NCBI GenBank assembly: GCA_964019165.1
Contig: OZ025278.1
Location: forward strand, 8,174,028 to 8,238,027
Direction: 5' to 3'
Length of the DNA stretch: 64,000 nt
Source of the DNA: Mastigias papua
Lineage: Eukaryota; Cnidaria; Scyphozoa; Rhizostomeae; Mastigiidae
The position numbers and the translations under genes are program-made. Under the pieces are notes generated by a model that worked only from the letters and a program-made list of their open reading frames with translations, made no database searches and had not been told where the DNA came from. How positions within the stretch are numbered: position 1 is the first letter of the stretch; each line of letters starts with the position of its first letter. Shown piece by piece: positions 10,686-23,100 of the stretch.

Positions 10686-13393
10686 TTAAATCAGTCTCAG
10701 TGTTCCGGAGGCTGAGGGAGGAGCATACTGAGTTTTTGTGAAGAGGCTACACAAGTATTGAGGAGCCAAATCATTGAGCAACTTGGAGACCATTGTTTTG
10801 GTTTCATAACCAATGAGCTCTTCAATGGTCTTCCAGCCCAACTCTGCAATAAGTGGTCTGCTTGGGGTGTCAAAGCTGCTATTTGTTATGATCCTAGCAG
10901 CGCAATTAGGAAGTTGTTGTAGCTGGTTGATGTTTGAAGACCCACCACAACCCCAGACAGAACAACAGTATCGAAAGTGGGGCTCAACAATACAAGTGTA
11001 AAGAGTTTTCAAACTAGCCTTAGGCAGAAAGGATTTAGCATGTCTCAAAAAGCCAGTCGCCCTGGAGACCTTTGTAGCAACCGCATTGATTTGCACTTTC
11101 CAATCTAAAGAGCAATCAATTTGCACTCCAAGGTACTTTGTTTTTGAACAACAACGAGTTCATTGTCGCGCATCTTCAGTTCCAAGGCTTCATTTCGACT
11201 TCTAAGAGAGCTGCCTTTCTGCTTGGTAGATACGAGCATTGAATGAGTTTTTGCCACATTCAATGAAAGCTTATTGCCTTGCAATCAAGTCTCCAATTTC
11301 TTGAGATCACTATTTATAGCCTCATTCAGCTGAGTCAAATCGCGAGACTGATGACAAAGACTGGTATCATCAGCATACATAGTCACAGAGGAATGTTGGA
11401 CGGCTTGGGGAAGATCATTGATATAGATGAGGAATAGAAGAGGACCAAGGCATGAGCCCTGTGGAACACCCACTTCTATTTCCCCGACATTTGAGTCAAC
11501 ACCATTAACCCTGCAGAATTGCTTGCGATTGGATAAATAAGATCTAAACCAAGACAGCTTCCGCTACTGAACACCATAATGTTCAAGTTTTTTGCAGAGA
11601 ATATCATGGTCGACCTTATCAAATGCCTTTATCAGGTCAATAAACACCAATCCCACAAGCTTACCGAGATCAAGCCCGTTGTACCAGTCATCACTCATTT
11701 TGAGCAAACAAGTTAGTGTGGAGTGTAGCCGCAAAAACCTGATTGGCAAGATGTAAAGAGACCATTTCTTTCATATACTGGTACAGCAGGTTGAAAACAA
11801 GCTTTTCAAAGAGCTTTGAGATGACAGGCAAGACTGATATAGGACTATAATTAGACTTATCAGTCCTATCACCATCTTTTAAAACTCGGAGTAATTCTAG
11901 CTACTTTCCATGAATCTGGGAACTGGCTAGTTTCAAATGATGTGTTAAACAGGAAAGTCAGAGAGTTTACAATGTAGGGCAAAGCAAAGCTCAAAGCTCT
12001 TCGTTGTTTTATCCTTTGCAAATGCATCCCTGTTATCTTTCAACTCAATTGCCTTGAATCTGAACTTAGCCCTATCTTTGTTAACTTCAAATTCCCCTGA
12101 TAGAAGGGGATTAGCAACAGGTTGGATTTTATCTGCTAGATCACTACCTATAGTGCAAAAGTAATTGTTCACTGCATTAGAAACATCTTTTTTGTTCAGA
12201 ATTTCTGTCCCAGATTCATTGAGACAATCAATGCTACTTGACTTTGATCTCTTGTTGAGAAGTTCATTAATTGCTTTCCAAGACTCTTTGATATCACCTT
12301 TACAAGCAGAGATCTTATTGGTATAATGCTTCTTCTTCAACAGAACATTAAGGGCATTGACCTTATTACGGATCTTTCTGTAAGAGTCCATAAGAATTGG
12401 GGATTTACTTTTGACTGCTGAATTTTTTAGTTTGTCTCTTGTGTGCATGAGATCCTTAAGGTCCTTGTCAATCCAGGGGCAATAATTCTCTGAAACCCGC
12501 ATTTCAATCAAAGGCGCATGTTTTTATATAATCAGAGAAAATATTTCAGACCAAAAGTTGACAAGTAGATTGATATCATCAGTGTCAGTTAGAATTTGTT
12601 CCCAACATACCCCAGAAACATCAGCAAGGAATGCTTCCTCTTTAAAATTTTTCATTTTACGAGTCTTAATATTTTTGTGACCTTTTTCTACTGCTCCATT
12701 AAATTTCCGAATGCAGTAAACCAAATAGTGATCACTCAAGGAAACCCCAAGCACTCCTGATTTTATAATGTTTCTGGGACATGTTGTAGCAACAAGGTCA
12801 ATGACTGTAGCAGTAACAAGAGTGACCCTTGTTGGTTCCTCGATTAGCTGTTTGACGCTGAAAAGCTCATACAAACTAGAAATGTGTTTGGCATTGTTTT
12901 CCGGTGTCTGATCAATTGGTTTCTTGGCAAGATCACAATTTGTGTCTCCGAGGAGAATGATTTCTTTGCTTTCCTTTTCAAGGAAAGCAAGGGCATTTTC
13001 CAGCTTATTAAAGGAATCAACTGGGTCACTTGGTGGTCTGTACCAAGCAACAACAAGAAAGGGTTTGCTTTTGAGTGTTGATATCTCAACACAGAGAAGT
13101 TCTAGTCCCTCAGAAGGTAGATCGACCCTGGGTGTCATCTTGATAGAGTCTTTAACATAAAGTGAGACCCCACCTCCATTACAGGTCCTGTCAATACATT
13201 GTTGTTGATATCCTGAAATTTCAGTCAGCTGTTTTGGAATAGAACCATCGAGCTTAGTTTCATTTAGGGCAAGAATGTGAATTCCCTTACCATTTAGAAG
13301 TAACTCAATTTCATCAAGGTGGTTGCACAGACCGTGATAGTCAGGGATGCAATTGCCATACCCCTCTGAAAAACAAGATGCTGATGAGACCAA
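10686..13393 (-). pseudogene. LINE ORF2: endonuclease-reverse transcriptase, broken
   Basis: Read on the minus strand: an EEP/APE-type endonuclease (12524-13393: ALNETKLDGS, GGGVSLYV, LLGDTNCD, SLSDHYLV), a connector (11945-12511), RT fingers and palm (11285-11749: [34 protein letters not shown], catalytic YADDTS) and the thumb and C-terminus (10686-11126: EPHFRYCCSVWG). It nicks target DNA and copies its RNA there. The endonuclease ends FSLII and RT pieces lie in different frames, so frameshifts and stops have killed it. CR1, L2 or a related Jockey-group clade is likely; placement needs a tree. Confidence 0.85.
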
Positions 13394-13501
13394 GTCGGTT
13401 CAGTATCAAGATCACCGGCATCCCCCCCTAGATGGTTCAATATGATTAAGACAAGTAGCATCCAACTCATTGTTTACTTCACAATACATCGTTTTATCTA
13501 G

Positions 13502-13690
13502 TCAGAAATGAAGTGCACGAAGAAGATTACCTTGGAGTAAAGAATCTCCTACTTTATTTAAATATAAATGACTGCGGTTAAGATGCTTCTGTGGATGGAT
13601 ATTTTCATACTCAATAAATGCATAATCATTCACTGAGCAAAGTTCAGCAAGAACGAAATTGACTTTTCTTTCTTTTTTCTTCATAACCAT
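13502..13690 (-). pseudogene. Possible ORF1 remnant or 5' region of the LINE
   Basis: A 62-codon ORF at the 5' end of the LINE, upstream of the endonuclease. It begins with a basic stretch (KKKERK) but has no recognisable RNA-binding domain. Confidence 0.25.
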
Positions 13691-13725
13691 CCCCTCGTGC
13701 TACCAAGCTTGAAATTATCACCTCG

Positions 13726-14439
13726 ATGTTGCATTTTTGGGGTAAAAGGGGGGAAATATTATCACAAAGCCCAAAAAAGGGAAACTCTCATGGAACAAAG
13801 ACCCCCTTCGATACCAAAAATATTATATGCTGCGATGGCTGTGGTAGGACCAACTGCAACAGAGGTCAAAGCTGTGCGCCAAAAATGCCTTCTGTAATTT
13901 TTTTGGAAAAAAGGCCATTTTGCAGCTGTTTGCATGAAACAAACAAAGGGTCCTGTGCCCTAGCTGAGTCGCTGGGCATTCTTTCCTTCAATAACCCTCC
14001 TCATGACGTCAAGTCTGTCTTGAATTCCACCATTCACAACTCACAGACCAGCAAAATCTTCCACAATCTGCTGAATAGCACACACCCATCAATTGCCAAT
14101 ATATTGTCCAAATATGAATCCGTCTTCTCCGGCCTTGGCAAATTGAATGCCAATCCAGTACATTTTCACCTAAAACCTGATGCTAAACCAGTCATTCAAC
14201 CTCCACGGCATATACCATATCACCTCCAAGGAGCTTTCGATAAGCTCATTTGTGACATGGAAGATGATGGCTTTATAGAACAACACTCTGGGCCAGTAAC
14301 GTGGCTTACCAACCCAGCTTTGGTTCCAAAACCAGATGGGTGCATTAGAATCACTGTAGATTTACGAGGCCTAAACAAAGCCCTCCTGAATCCTACAGTT
14401 ACCCATACCCAGAGTAGAAGATGTCCTGCCCATGTTTAA
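13726..14439 (+). pseudogene. pol: Gag zinc knuckle and RT N-terminus (Gypsy copy A)
   Basis: After the LINE, Gypsy sequence resumes. Residues about 35-60 retain the Cys-rich start of a zinc knuckle (CCDGCGRTNCNRGQSC), with a frameshift in its second half. This runs into the RT N-terminal region (LVPKPDGCIRITVDLRGLNKAL). No D(T/S)G protease motif is found between knuckle and RT, where Gypsy elements normally have it. The ORF leaves frame at the end and overlaps the next. Confidence 0.8.
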
Positions 14440-15244
14440 CGGCAAATCTGTTTTTAGTAAGCTGGACCTAAAAACAGCCTTTCACCAGCCTGAACTGGAT
14501 TCTGAATCTCGCACATTAACCGTTTTTCGTGCAGGGGACCGTTTAATGCGATACAAACGTCTCACAATAGGTACGTTACAAGCCTCAGGTGAGCTTAATC
14601 AAAGACTTCGCCCTATCTTTGCCAATATCAAAAATGCAACTGTCATTCAAGATGATATTGTCATTGCAGCCACTGACCTTCCAAGTCACAACAGGTCATT
14701 AGACCATGTCCTTGCTGGTCTACAAACTGCTGGATTAACTGTCAGCCCAAACAAATGTGTCCTAGCCTCATCCGAAATCTCATTCTGGGGAATCAAAGTC
14801 ACCAAAGAGGGCATAAGACCATATCTCGACAAGGGTAAAGCCGTGCAACAAGCAGACAGGCCACAAACTAAGGATGAAGTTAAATCCTTCTTGTGCATGG
14901 TTCGCTCCAATGGGCAATTCATTCCAGACCTTGCTGCTGCTACAGCCAACCTCAGAGAACTCACAAAAAATAACACCACCTTCCAATGGCTAGCTGCACA
15001 CGAAAAGGAGTTTCAAAACCTGAAGGAGGCATTTAAAGAGGATGTTCTACTACGGCACTATGACATGAATGCCCCAACTTTCATCTTTGTTGATGCTCAC
15101 AATACAGGCCTATCTGCAATTCTTACCCAAGACCCTTCGATAGATACAACCAAAGCTGTTGCCATAGCATCTCGGACTACCACTGCAGCAGAAAAAACTA
15201 CTCACAATTGGATCTGGAAGCCAATGCAATCGATTTTGGCCTAA
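14432..15244 (+). pseudogene. pol: Reverse transcriptase and RNase H start (Gypsy copy A)
   Basis: RT palm and thumb (FSKLDLKTAFHQ, LTIGTLQASGELNQRL, VIQDDIVIA, CVLASSEISFWGIKV) followed by RNase H (TFIFVDAHNTGLSAILTQ). The catalytic YxDD reads VIQDDI, so the aromatic residue before the aspartates is replaced; both aspartates remain. RT and RNase H together turn genomic RNA into cDNA. It leaves frame at about 15210, where the next fragment takes over. Confidence 0.85.
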
Positions 15245-15567
15245 GACAATTCAGGCACATTCTTGTCGGAGGCCCACCGGTTACCATTGTCACTGATCAA
15301 CAGCCCTTGGTATCACTGTGGACCTCCAAACGAAAGCCACCATGTAGGATTGAGCGTATACTTCTTCGCCACGAAGATGTTAGCCATCAAGTTATCTGGC
15401 GCAAAGGGAAAGAAAACCCTGCCGATTACACCAGCCGGCATGCTATCCCTATTGAAAGCCTGCCTCAGCACATCCATGATGAAGCAAAAGAACACCAAAA
15501 GCTTCTTTTTCTTCTTCATCAACCAATCCAATGTACCATCTCTCTTCAGCATTTACATCAAGCCTAA
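15208..15567 (+). pseudogene. pol: RNase H C-terminus (Gypsy copy A)
   Basis: Continues RNase H in another frame (NAIDFGLRQFRHILVGGPPV, TDQQPL, WRKGKENPADYTSRH), the typical Gypsy RNase H to integrase linker. It ends at a frameshift. Confidence 0.8.
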
Positions 15568-15569
15568 CT

Positions 15570-16598
15570 TAATGATAGGCAAATTGAGCGTCTTCATCAT
15601 TTCATAGCACTTGGCCTCCCGCCCTATGACGACCCAACATTAAAAGGGTTTCACAAAATTTTCAGTCAACTCTCTATAGGAGCAGATTACATTATATACA
15701 GAGGTGACAGAATTTTCCTCCCGCAGTCTCTCTATGATGAGGTTATCTTAATAGCTCACAGTGTCTCACATGCAGGACAAGATGCTGTTAAACGACCAAT
15801 CAGGGCTCATTTCTGGTTTCCCAGCCTCGACAACACAGTCCAACAGCACCTTCAAACCTTTCATGAATGCCAGATCCATACAATAAGCCATACTAAAGTA
15901 TCACTATCCAGTGCACCAACACCACACTATCCTTGGGAATCAGTCTCACTAGATCTTTCGGACCTTTACCTGACAAATCTCACATCCTTGTCAGTCGATG
16001 CAATCTCTCCAGATTCCCTGATGCAAAGGTAGTTCGCTCAACAGGGGCTCGGCATGTCCTTCCAGCACTTGCTACAATTTACAACAATTTTGGAAACCCT
16101 TGTGAAAACAAAGCTGATAATGGCCCCCCTTTCAACAGCCAAGAGTTTAAAGACTCCTCAGCTGCTAGAGGAATAATTTTAATGCATTCGTATCCTTACC
16201 ACTCCCAAGGTAATGAAGCCGAATGCTTTATGGAACCTTTGGGTAAAGCAATTAAAGTCGCTTTTGATACCAATAAACCTGTACAGGAAGCTATTGGTGA
16301 TCTACTTACAGATTATCGATCCACACCATACCCAGCCACAGGACTCACCCCAGGTGACATGGTCTTTCGAGGTGGCTCTACCATTCCAAACTTCCTAGAG
16401 AGACTCCACCGACTGATAGCCAAATTGAAGAAGCTAAAGGACGCGATAAGGAGTGAAAAACCAAGGTCAATGCCAAACAAAATGCCTCTCGCTGGAAAAA
16501 GTACCCACATATTATCCAGGGAGAAGATGTCCTTGTTATGCGTTCTCAAACTAGAGGGAAATTTCAGTCACTGTATGAACCAACCCCTTACACTGTAA
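15570..16598 (+). pseudogene. pol: Integrase (Gypsy copy A)
   Basis: The zinc-binding region lies at about 15720-15890 (HSVSHAG then HECQIH), followed by the catalytic core. The first acidic segment is at about 15940-15960 (WESVSLDLS), the second is ADNGPPFNS and the third GNEAECFMEPLGKAIK, giving the D, D and E positions. Integrase inserts the cDNA. At least two frame changes fall between 15900 and 16020; from about 16000 the frame of the 15933-16598 ORF is correct. Confidence 0.8.
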
Positions 16599-16978
16599 TA
16601 GATGTAAAAGGTGCCCGATATAAACTCCTTTCCTGTGACACGGACACTCAAGACAACTTATATTCCGACATGCTTCACAAATCAAGGTGTATCACGAGCC
16701 AGCCCCAATCAATTTGCAGCAGACGAAGCCACCCAGCATATAACTACCTCGCCCTGACGCAACAAGTGAAATCCCATGCACTAGGAGAAAGTTCAAAGAT
16801 CAACCAATTCAACCAAGCCGTAATTCACTATCCCACCAAGCTAAGAACAGCCCAGGAAATTAAGGTGATCAACCACCACAAGAGGAAAACACCCAAGATA
16901 GTGAGATCTCACTTTCACTTAGTCCAGGTGCAATTGAGCCACAAATCACAATCTGTCTACCAGAGCAAGAAACTGTAG
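16538..16978 (+). pseudogene. pol: Integrase C-terminal tail (Gypsy copy A)
   Basis: Carries the usual Gypsy integrase tail (GKFQSLYEPTPYTVIDVKGA), an SH3-like region, then a hydrophilic end. It overlaps the previous frame, so another frameshift separates it from the core. Confidence 0.65.
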
Positions 16979-17071
16979 ACAAAGAGGGAAGAAGGACTCT
17001 GAAACAAAAAAAGTTAAGTAAAAAGGCCTGATCAATAAACTTCTCAAGTGATCAGTACAGTACCATTAAAT

Positions 17072-17086
17072 AGAAGAAGAAAGTGA
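17072..17086 (+). other. Polypurine tract of Gypsy copy A
   Basis: AGAAGAAGAAAGTGA sits directly in front of the 3' LTR; it primes plus-strand DNA synthesis in LTR elements. Confidence 0.75.
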
Positions 17087-17246
17087 TATTGCATTGAAAC
17101 TATGGACCTTATAATAATCCCTGTTTTGCTTACTATATTTGATTAACCTCGTTTTGTTATGTTTGATTTACCTCATTGCGAGGGAAGATGAATCAATTGA
17201 ACTAATGGCTGAACTTGAATGAGTTTTTGTTTTGTACACTGTTTCA
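17087..17246 (+). repeat. 3' LTR of Gypsy copy A
   Basis: 160 bases matching 9589-9748 with about ten substitutions by eye, followed by the CCGAT target duplication. Confidence 0.88.
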
Positions 17247-17251
17247 CCGAT

Positions 17252-17715
17252 CATTTCCGCTCTCTTCTTCCTAGTTCTCTGTACGTCAAATAATGCCACA
17301 AAGCAACATTGATCAAACGAAAAGAAGTCACTGAAAGTAAAGTTTATAGGACAGCATATTGGTTGCTGTAATAGCTCTCTCTTTTATACCATGTAATCAT
17401 CCCATATTTAAATAAGATAGATTATTCCAGATGATGAGAGCTTAAAATTAATTTTCCCAATCAAGCTCTTGATCTGAAATTACTCCCAATGATATTTGCT
17501 TACTATTTTTATTTCGCAGCCGCTTAGGTTAAGTAGCTCTTGACTTGTTACTTTGTTGGCTCTAGTTGGATGCCCTATAAACATATGCTTCGTCCTTTCG
17601 TCAAGTTTAAGTTGTTGAATCAAAGGTATGCGGGACTTTGCTGCTTTAAGAAATTTGAAGTCTAACAGTCTACCTTTAGTTACTGTAAAGCATTCTTGTA
17701 GAAGGCAATGCGAAC
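17252..17715. other. Interior of the TIR element, no gene
   Basis: Resumes the 6589-18097 element after the Gypsy insertion. No ORF or motif was recognised. Confidence 0.5.
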
Positions 17716-18209
17716 AATATGACTTGTATAATGAATTCTATCTCTACTGCTCGCTCTGTTCAATGCGATGTGACTTTCTTCCAAAGTGGAGTGTAACATG
17801 AAACGAATACTATGCCGCTTTCCCTGAGTGTAGGGTAAAATGAAAACGAGGATACGACACCGTTTTCCCTGAGTGTAGCGTAAAATGAAAATGAGGTTAG
17901 GACGACGCTTTCCCCATGTGTAGCGTGAACGTTTCTACGACGATGCTTTCTGGGATTCATCCTCGTACTTTACGACTGTGCTTTCCGGAAAGCATCGTCG
18001 TAATAGTACTCGACGATGCTTTCCGGAAAGCGGGGCTGTAGAGCTACGATGACCTACCATTACGACGGCCCATTTTTGACCCCTTTGCCGCGCCATAATC
18101 CAGGGGGCCAGGAAGTTAGGCAGCCGGTGCAGTAGCTCAAAACAGTAGAAGTTGGTAATAATACCATGCCCTTGATCGAATATTTGTTTACCTAAATGGC
18201 TCTGCCTTA

Positions 18210-19752
18210 TGCTAGGGGCACACGAGAGTCAAATGGCTGAGCTAAATGACATGAGAGACATTTAGCTCAACCATTTGACTCACGTGTGCGGCGATTTTTA
18301 GGTGAGAATTTTGACTCACGAATCGAATCTCAAGATATCAAATCAGTTTGATAATTTATGTCACTGGTGCCATTTTGCTCATCGTGTGCGACGGTCTGAG
18401 CAAATCTGCTCACGATCTTAGCAATATTACGTATGCGCTATTTTAATCACCACAGAAGGAATGCGCGCGAAGAGATAGTACTAGGAAAACTTGGACTAGG
18501 CCATGGATTCTGAGACGTACGACGCAGGGAGTTTTTTCAAATCTCCTTCAAGAGTAGATTGTGAAGACCCTGCAAAATTTCGCCAGTTCCATCGCTTAGA
18601 TCGAAATGAATTTGAAGATGTTTTTTCAGACCCAATAACAAGGCCTAATAAATCGCTAGTTCTTAAGTTAAACTACAGAGACTACCACTCAAAGAAGAAA
18701 CCATCTGTTTGTGAAAAGTTTATTCGTTCCATTCCATCCTAAATCAAATCACAACTGACTACTGTTATCGATACTCTATCACTTAAAGCCTAAAAAAGTT
18801 AAAAATAAACGCATGAAAGGAAATACGTAATAAATGGTGAAGTCGACATAATCAATAAGCTCTGAATCATATATTGAATTAAACGTATACGAGTCATCTA
18901 ATAGTATCCGGACCCATGCCTGTGAAGACTCGGTGCTGCAGTCACGCTACTACCGACAGAGAGATTAAATATTGCAAACTTGAAAATAAAAGAACTGAAA
19001 GAACACCGCTAAAATAATGACGTATACGAAGCATCTGCGCTAATGTTCGCACAAAAACCCGACAATGTTTAAGCAAAAGTGGAGTCAATAATTTGCAAAG
19101 AGTGCACAAATATGAGACAGTCCATAAGTGCCGGAGAACGCTTGTCCATCTTTTTGAGATTTCTTGCCGCAGGTAAGCTCCAAAAACATGTTAATAAAGT
19201 AAACTATCTTTATGTTGTGAATTAAAAAGGATATCTGTTGTTACCTGTGCAAATGACTTATTGTAAACGGTAACTATAAGACACGTTGGGAATTTAAGCC
19301 AACGATAATCAATGATCACAGACTTAGTATAATCAACCTACTGCTTATGATGATTATAATAGCAAAGTTAATCTTTTATAGAAATGAGAAAGCCAAAGAA
19401 TCCAAATAAATGGTCTAAGTCAAACTAAATTTTCTTGGTCAAACAAGTTCAGAAAAAGCCAGGTTTCTGGACTTTGGTTTAGAAAAAGCCAATGCACCAA
19501 ATCTGTCTGTGTTGTTTATAAAGCTCATACGTAGTATTGCTAAGATCGCGAGCAAAATTGCTTAGACCGTCGCATACGATGAGCAAAATGGCACGAGAGA
19601 TAAAAATTACCAGACTGGTTTGATATCTTGAGATTCGGCTTGTGAGTCAAAATTCTCACCTAGAAACCGCTGCATACGTGAGTCAAATGACTGAGCTAAA
19701 TGTCTCTCGTGCCATTTAGCTCAGCTATTTGACTCTTCGTGTGTGCCTAGCA
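18210..19752 (+). mobile_element. PIF/Harbinger element, internally deleted
   Basis: The left end is TGCTAGGGGCACACGA and the right end, reverse complemented, TGCTAGGCACACACGA. Flanking TTA (18207-18209 and 19753-19755) is the Harbinger target duplication. Each end contains a self-complementary stem around GAGTCAAATGGCTGAGC. The transposase is reduced to first-exon remnants and no DDE domain is present. It is the same family as 47775-57201. Confidence 0.85.
18503..19171 (+). pseudogene. Harbinger transposase, N-terminal exon remnant
   Basis: The start MDSETYDAGSFFKSP and RQFHRLDRNEFED (18503-18620) and the end (about 19073-19171, translating to ICKECTNMRQS then LFEISCR-like remnants) match the exon at 48183-48414. 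The latter's RERLSVTLRFLSTG stretch is a hallmark of HARBI1-like transposases. A segment of about 450 bases (18621-19072), absent from the other copy, splits this exon. Both copies end at a GTAAGCTCC splice donor. The catalytic DDE exon is missing, so the element depends on a transposase elsewhere. Confidence 0.65.
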
Positions 19753-20119
19753 TTAATGTTGAATGTTGTGAAGTGGTAGGAACGTCTACTGAGCACCTTG
19801 CTATTTATAGTGAAGTGGCGGATCCAGACATTCGCAACATTCGCAGATGCGAATGTCAGATTTTCAGAAAACTTTTTTCATACAAGAAAATGACAATTGA
19901 TAAGAAAATTAATAGAATAGGTAAAACTTATTGCAACGATAGTCCTATTATGGCTCCTCAATCCGTGAGTTTGCTCGTTACTTTACGTAAATAGTTTCTT
20001 ATGTGTTTTTTCCTCTGCGAAGCAATTTCGCTTTCTAACGTCAGACAAGCCTTTATCGGTATCTAGGCAGTTGCGAATGTTCACTTGTCAGTTGCTAAGC
20101 ATTTTGCGAAGTTCCTTCA

Positions 20120-23100
20120 TTCATTCATTTAAGGTGACGATTACGGCAACCGTAAGTTGTCAATCAACACTTTCCAAGCTGTTCTATCTTCAGATGTCCG
20201 TTTCAAACTACCGTAGTCTGTAATGTTGAGCCAATCTTTCACATCGTCTGACCACTTTCTTCTCTGAGCACCTCGTGATCTTATGCCTTCTACACTTCCT
20301 TCTAAGATTGTCACTACATCATTCCCACTCGAGCCTCTACAAATATGTCCAAAGAATGCAGCTTTTCGCTTTGCAATAGAGTTCATTAAATGCATGTTTA
20401 TCCCCATCCTTTGCAGTACCTCCTTATTACTAACCTTGTCTGTCCATCTAATCTTAAGAACTCTACGATATATCCAACATTCAAAAGCATTAATCTTGTT
20501 CCGTATTTCCTTATTTATTGTCCAAGCTTCACTGCCGTATGTAACCACTGACCAGATATAACTTCGTAGCATCTTCTTTTTTAGAGACATGCTAACATTG
20601 CTTTTCAATAATTCTTTATGTTTCCAAAACGCCGTCTTTGCTAATGCTATCCTAGTTTTTACTTCCTTTATACACCTTCCATCTTCTGAAATATTTGTAC
20701 TTAAATACCTGTAATCTTTTACTTGTTCAAGCTGCTTGTCGTTAACTACAATTTTGATCCTGGTCTGTGGTTTCTTTTCAATTACCATAACTTTTGTCTT
20801 CTTATCATTCAGTTCCATTCCAAAATCTTTGCATACTCTAACAATATTATTTAGCATTCTCTGTAAATTTTGTTCACTATCAGCAAGTATTACAGTATCA
20901 TCTGCATAACGTATGTTTGTGAAACCTTTTCCATTGATAACTATGCCTTTGTCATTTTCCAGAGCCTTATTTACTACCTCCTCACTATACATATTGAATA
21001 AGATTGGTGATAAAATACATCCCTGTCTGACACCTTGCTTTATTTTCACTTTTTTAGACAATGAAGTATTAATTCTAATTTGTGCTTCTTGATAATCATA
21101 TATGCTACTAATCAATCTTATCTCTTCGTTGGGAACATTATACTCTGCAAGCATTTTACTGAGGGCAACATGCTTTATCTTGTCGAATGCTTTTTTATAG
21201 TCGATGTAACATACAAATAATTTCTAATTCTTTTCAATCAATCTCTCTGACATGAATCTAAGCTGGCAAATGCCATCCCTAGTACCTCTACCTTTTCTGA
21301 AACCTAGTTGACTATCTCCCAATCTGTTTTCAATCAATGGTGTAATTCTTGATTTGATTACTTGTAGTAATACTCTTGACGCATGCGAAATTAGACTAAT
21401 GGTCCGATGTTCATTACAGTTTTGGGTTCCTGAAACTTTTAGTATTGTTATAAATGTTGTTGATAAAAAATCTTCAGGCAGCTCACCAGTGTTATAGCAA
21501 TTGTTTATTATTTTAGTCATTAGATTAATACCATCGTTTCCCATGTACTGCAGTATCTCTGCTGGGATCGCATCTGCACCTGTAGCCTTTTTCTTAGGTA
21601 ATGACGCTATAATGCTCTTTACTTCTTCACTGTCAATATGCACCTTCATATATTGTGAAACTTCAGGTGTTATCTTAAGAGGTCTATCTTTATCATTATA
21701 TAAGTCCTCTACATACTCTGCCCATCGTAGCAGTATGTCTTGTTCTGTAGTAAGTGTGTTTCCATCCTTATCTTTTATGTTATTATTGCTACTAATTCTT
21801 TTGTTTGTTAACTTCTTTATCATATTATATGCTCTTGGGTTGTGCTTCTTATCTAATTCTTCTATTTCTTTGCACAGACTTTCGTGATATTCTTCTTTAG
21901 CCTTACGACACATTTTTCTTATCTCCTTTGTTAATTCTGCATATCTCAACCTATCATGCTTAAAATTGCGCTTCTCTTCCATTACCTCCAAGATATCTTC
22001 AGTCATCCAATTTTGCTTCTTAGTCATTTTACGTTTTCCACCAGTCCTTGCTGCTACTGTTGTCAAGCATGCCTTCAATTTGTGCCAGTCATGTTTATTG
22101 TCATTTTCATTTAATTCCTTACTGAATTCTTCCGTAAACTTATCTTATAAGTCCTTATCTTTCAGTGCTTCTAGATTCCAACTCCAGCGAACATGTCTTC
22201 TTTTCTGCTTTTTTAACTTAACTCTGATGGTCATCCAAACAGGATCATGATCTGAACCACAGTCTGCATCTTTCCTTGCCTTTGCATTAGTAGTAGAGTT
22301 TCGATATCTTTTGTCTACTAGAATATAATCAATTTGATTCTCATCCTTCCCATTTGGATGCTTCCATGTGCTTCTTGATTTTAATTTCTGCTCAAACCAT
22401 GTGTTGCAAATAAAAAGATTTTCTTTTTCACAAAATTCAATTAATCTCTGTCCCCTCTCGTTAACTTCTCCTAATCCATATGGCCCTACTGTATTTTCAT
22501 ACTGTTCGCTTCCTACTTTTACATTAAAATCTCCTAATACTATCGCTATGTCTTTCCAATCTTTCTGTCGTTTTCTTTCCAACTCAATACTTCTATATAA
22601 TTTTTCTACTTCCTCATCATCATCATCCATATTTGGAGCGTAAATTTGATGTATTAGTAAATTTCGTGCTCTGCCAGATACTTTTAGCGTCATGTGCCTC
22701 TCGGAGACTGCCTGATAACTTAACACCGAATTGATAATTCTCTTCCCTATGATAAAAGCAACTCCCTTTCTGTGCTTCTCTCCACCCGAATATATGACCT
22801 TAAACCTTTCCCCATTGGGTAACTCGTACATAAATTCCCCATTGCCTTTCCAAAAAGTTTCTGATATTCCAAGTATATCAATCTTCATTCTATGCATTTC
22901 CTTACAAACATTTCCAAGCTTTCCTTTTCGATAGAGACTCCTGACATTCCAGGTTGCAATTTTCCAGAGGTCACTTGATGACGGTGCACGCTTGCCCTCT
23001 GAATCACAAGACGTCCACCGGGCCAGACTACCGCTCCAAATATTTCGAGCAACACCCCTTTTGCCAAGATCTGAAAAAAGTTTACTTTTGATACTCATGT

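Larger units (their letters stand above)
10460..13690 (-). mobile_element. CR1/L2-like LINE inserted in Gypsy copy A
   Basis: Minus-strand non-LTR retrotransposon with endonuclease then reverse transcriptase. The 3' end (about 10460-10485) is a short TCAAATA-type repeat, as in L2/CR1-like elements. The 5' boundary is set only approximately, where Gypsy sequence resumes near 13700. No target duplication was identified. Confidence 0.8.
9589..17246 (+). mobile_element. Gypsy LTR retrotransposon (copy A), old and interrupted
   Basis: Two 160-bp LTRs with 5-bp target duplications CCGAT (9584-9588 and 17247-17251), a PBS-like site, gag, RT, RNase H and integrase in Gypsy order on the plus strand. 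The LTRs differ at roughly ten positions by eye, so it is the oldest of the three complete Gypsy copies. A minus-strand LINE interrupts gag at about 10.46-13.69 kb. The aspartic protease between zinc knuckle and RT appears to be missing. Several frameshifts make it defective. Confidence 0.9.
6589..18097. mobile_element. TIR element with 6-bp target duplication, filled by later insertions
   Basis: The left end TACGGCGCGGCATAGGGG and the reverse complement of the right end, TATGGCGCGGCAAAGGGG, start arms of about 300 bases (left 6589-6895, right about 17716-18097) that match over most of their length. Both flanks read ATCCAG (6583-6588 and 18098-18103). Removing the nested foldback element (7267-8749) and Gypsy element (9589-17246) leaves about 2.4 kb without a transposase ORF. 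The arms hold repeats of the palindrome CTTTCCGGAAAG. The right arm has an extra partial duplication near 17815-17900. The superfamily is unclear; TA duplications with shorter TIRs are the alternative reading. Confidence 0.65.

Noticed and set aside
20141..23098. In-frame TAA/TAG codons in several long ORFs as a sign of a reassigned genetic code
   Set aside because: The stops fall at positions where related proteins have different residues (for example a likely Tyr in the Gypsy copy B integrase), and each ORF has only one or two. Ordinary nonsense mutations explain them.
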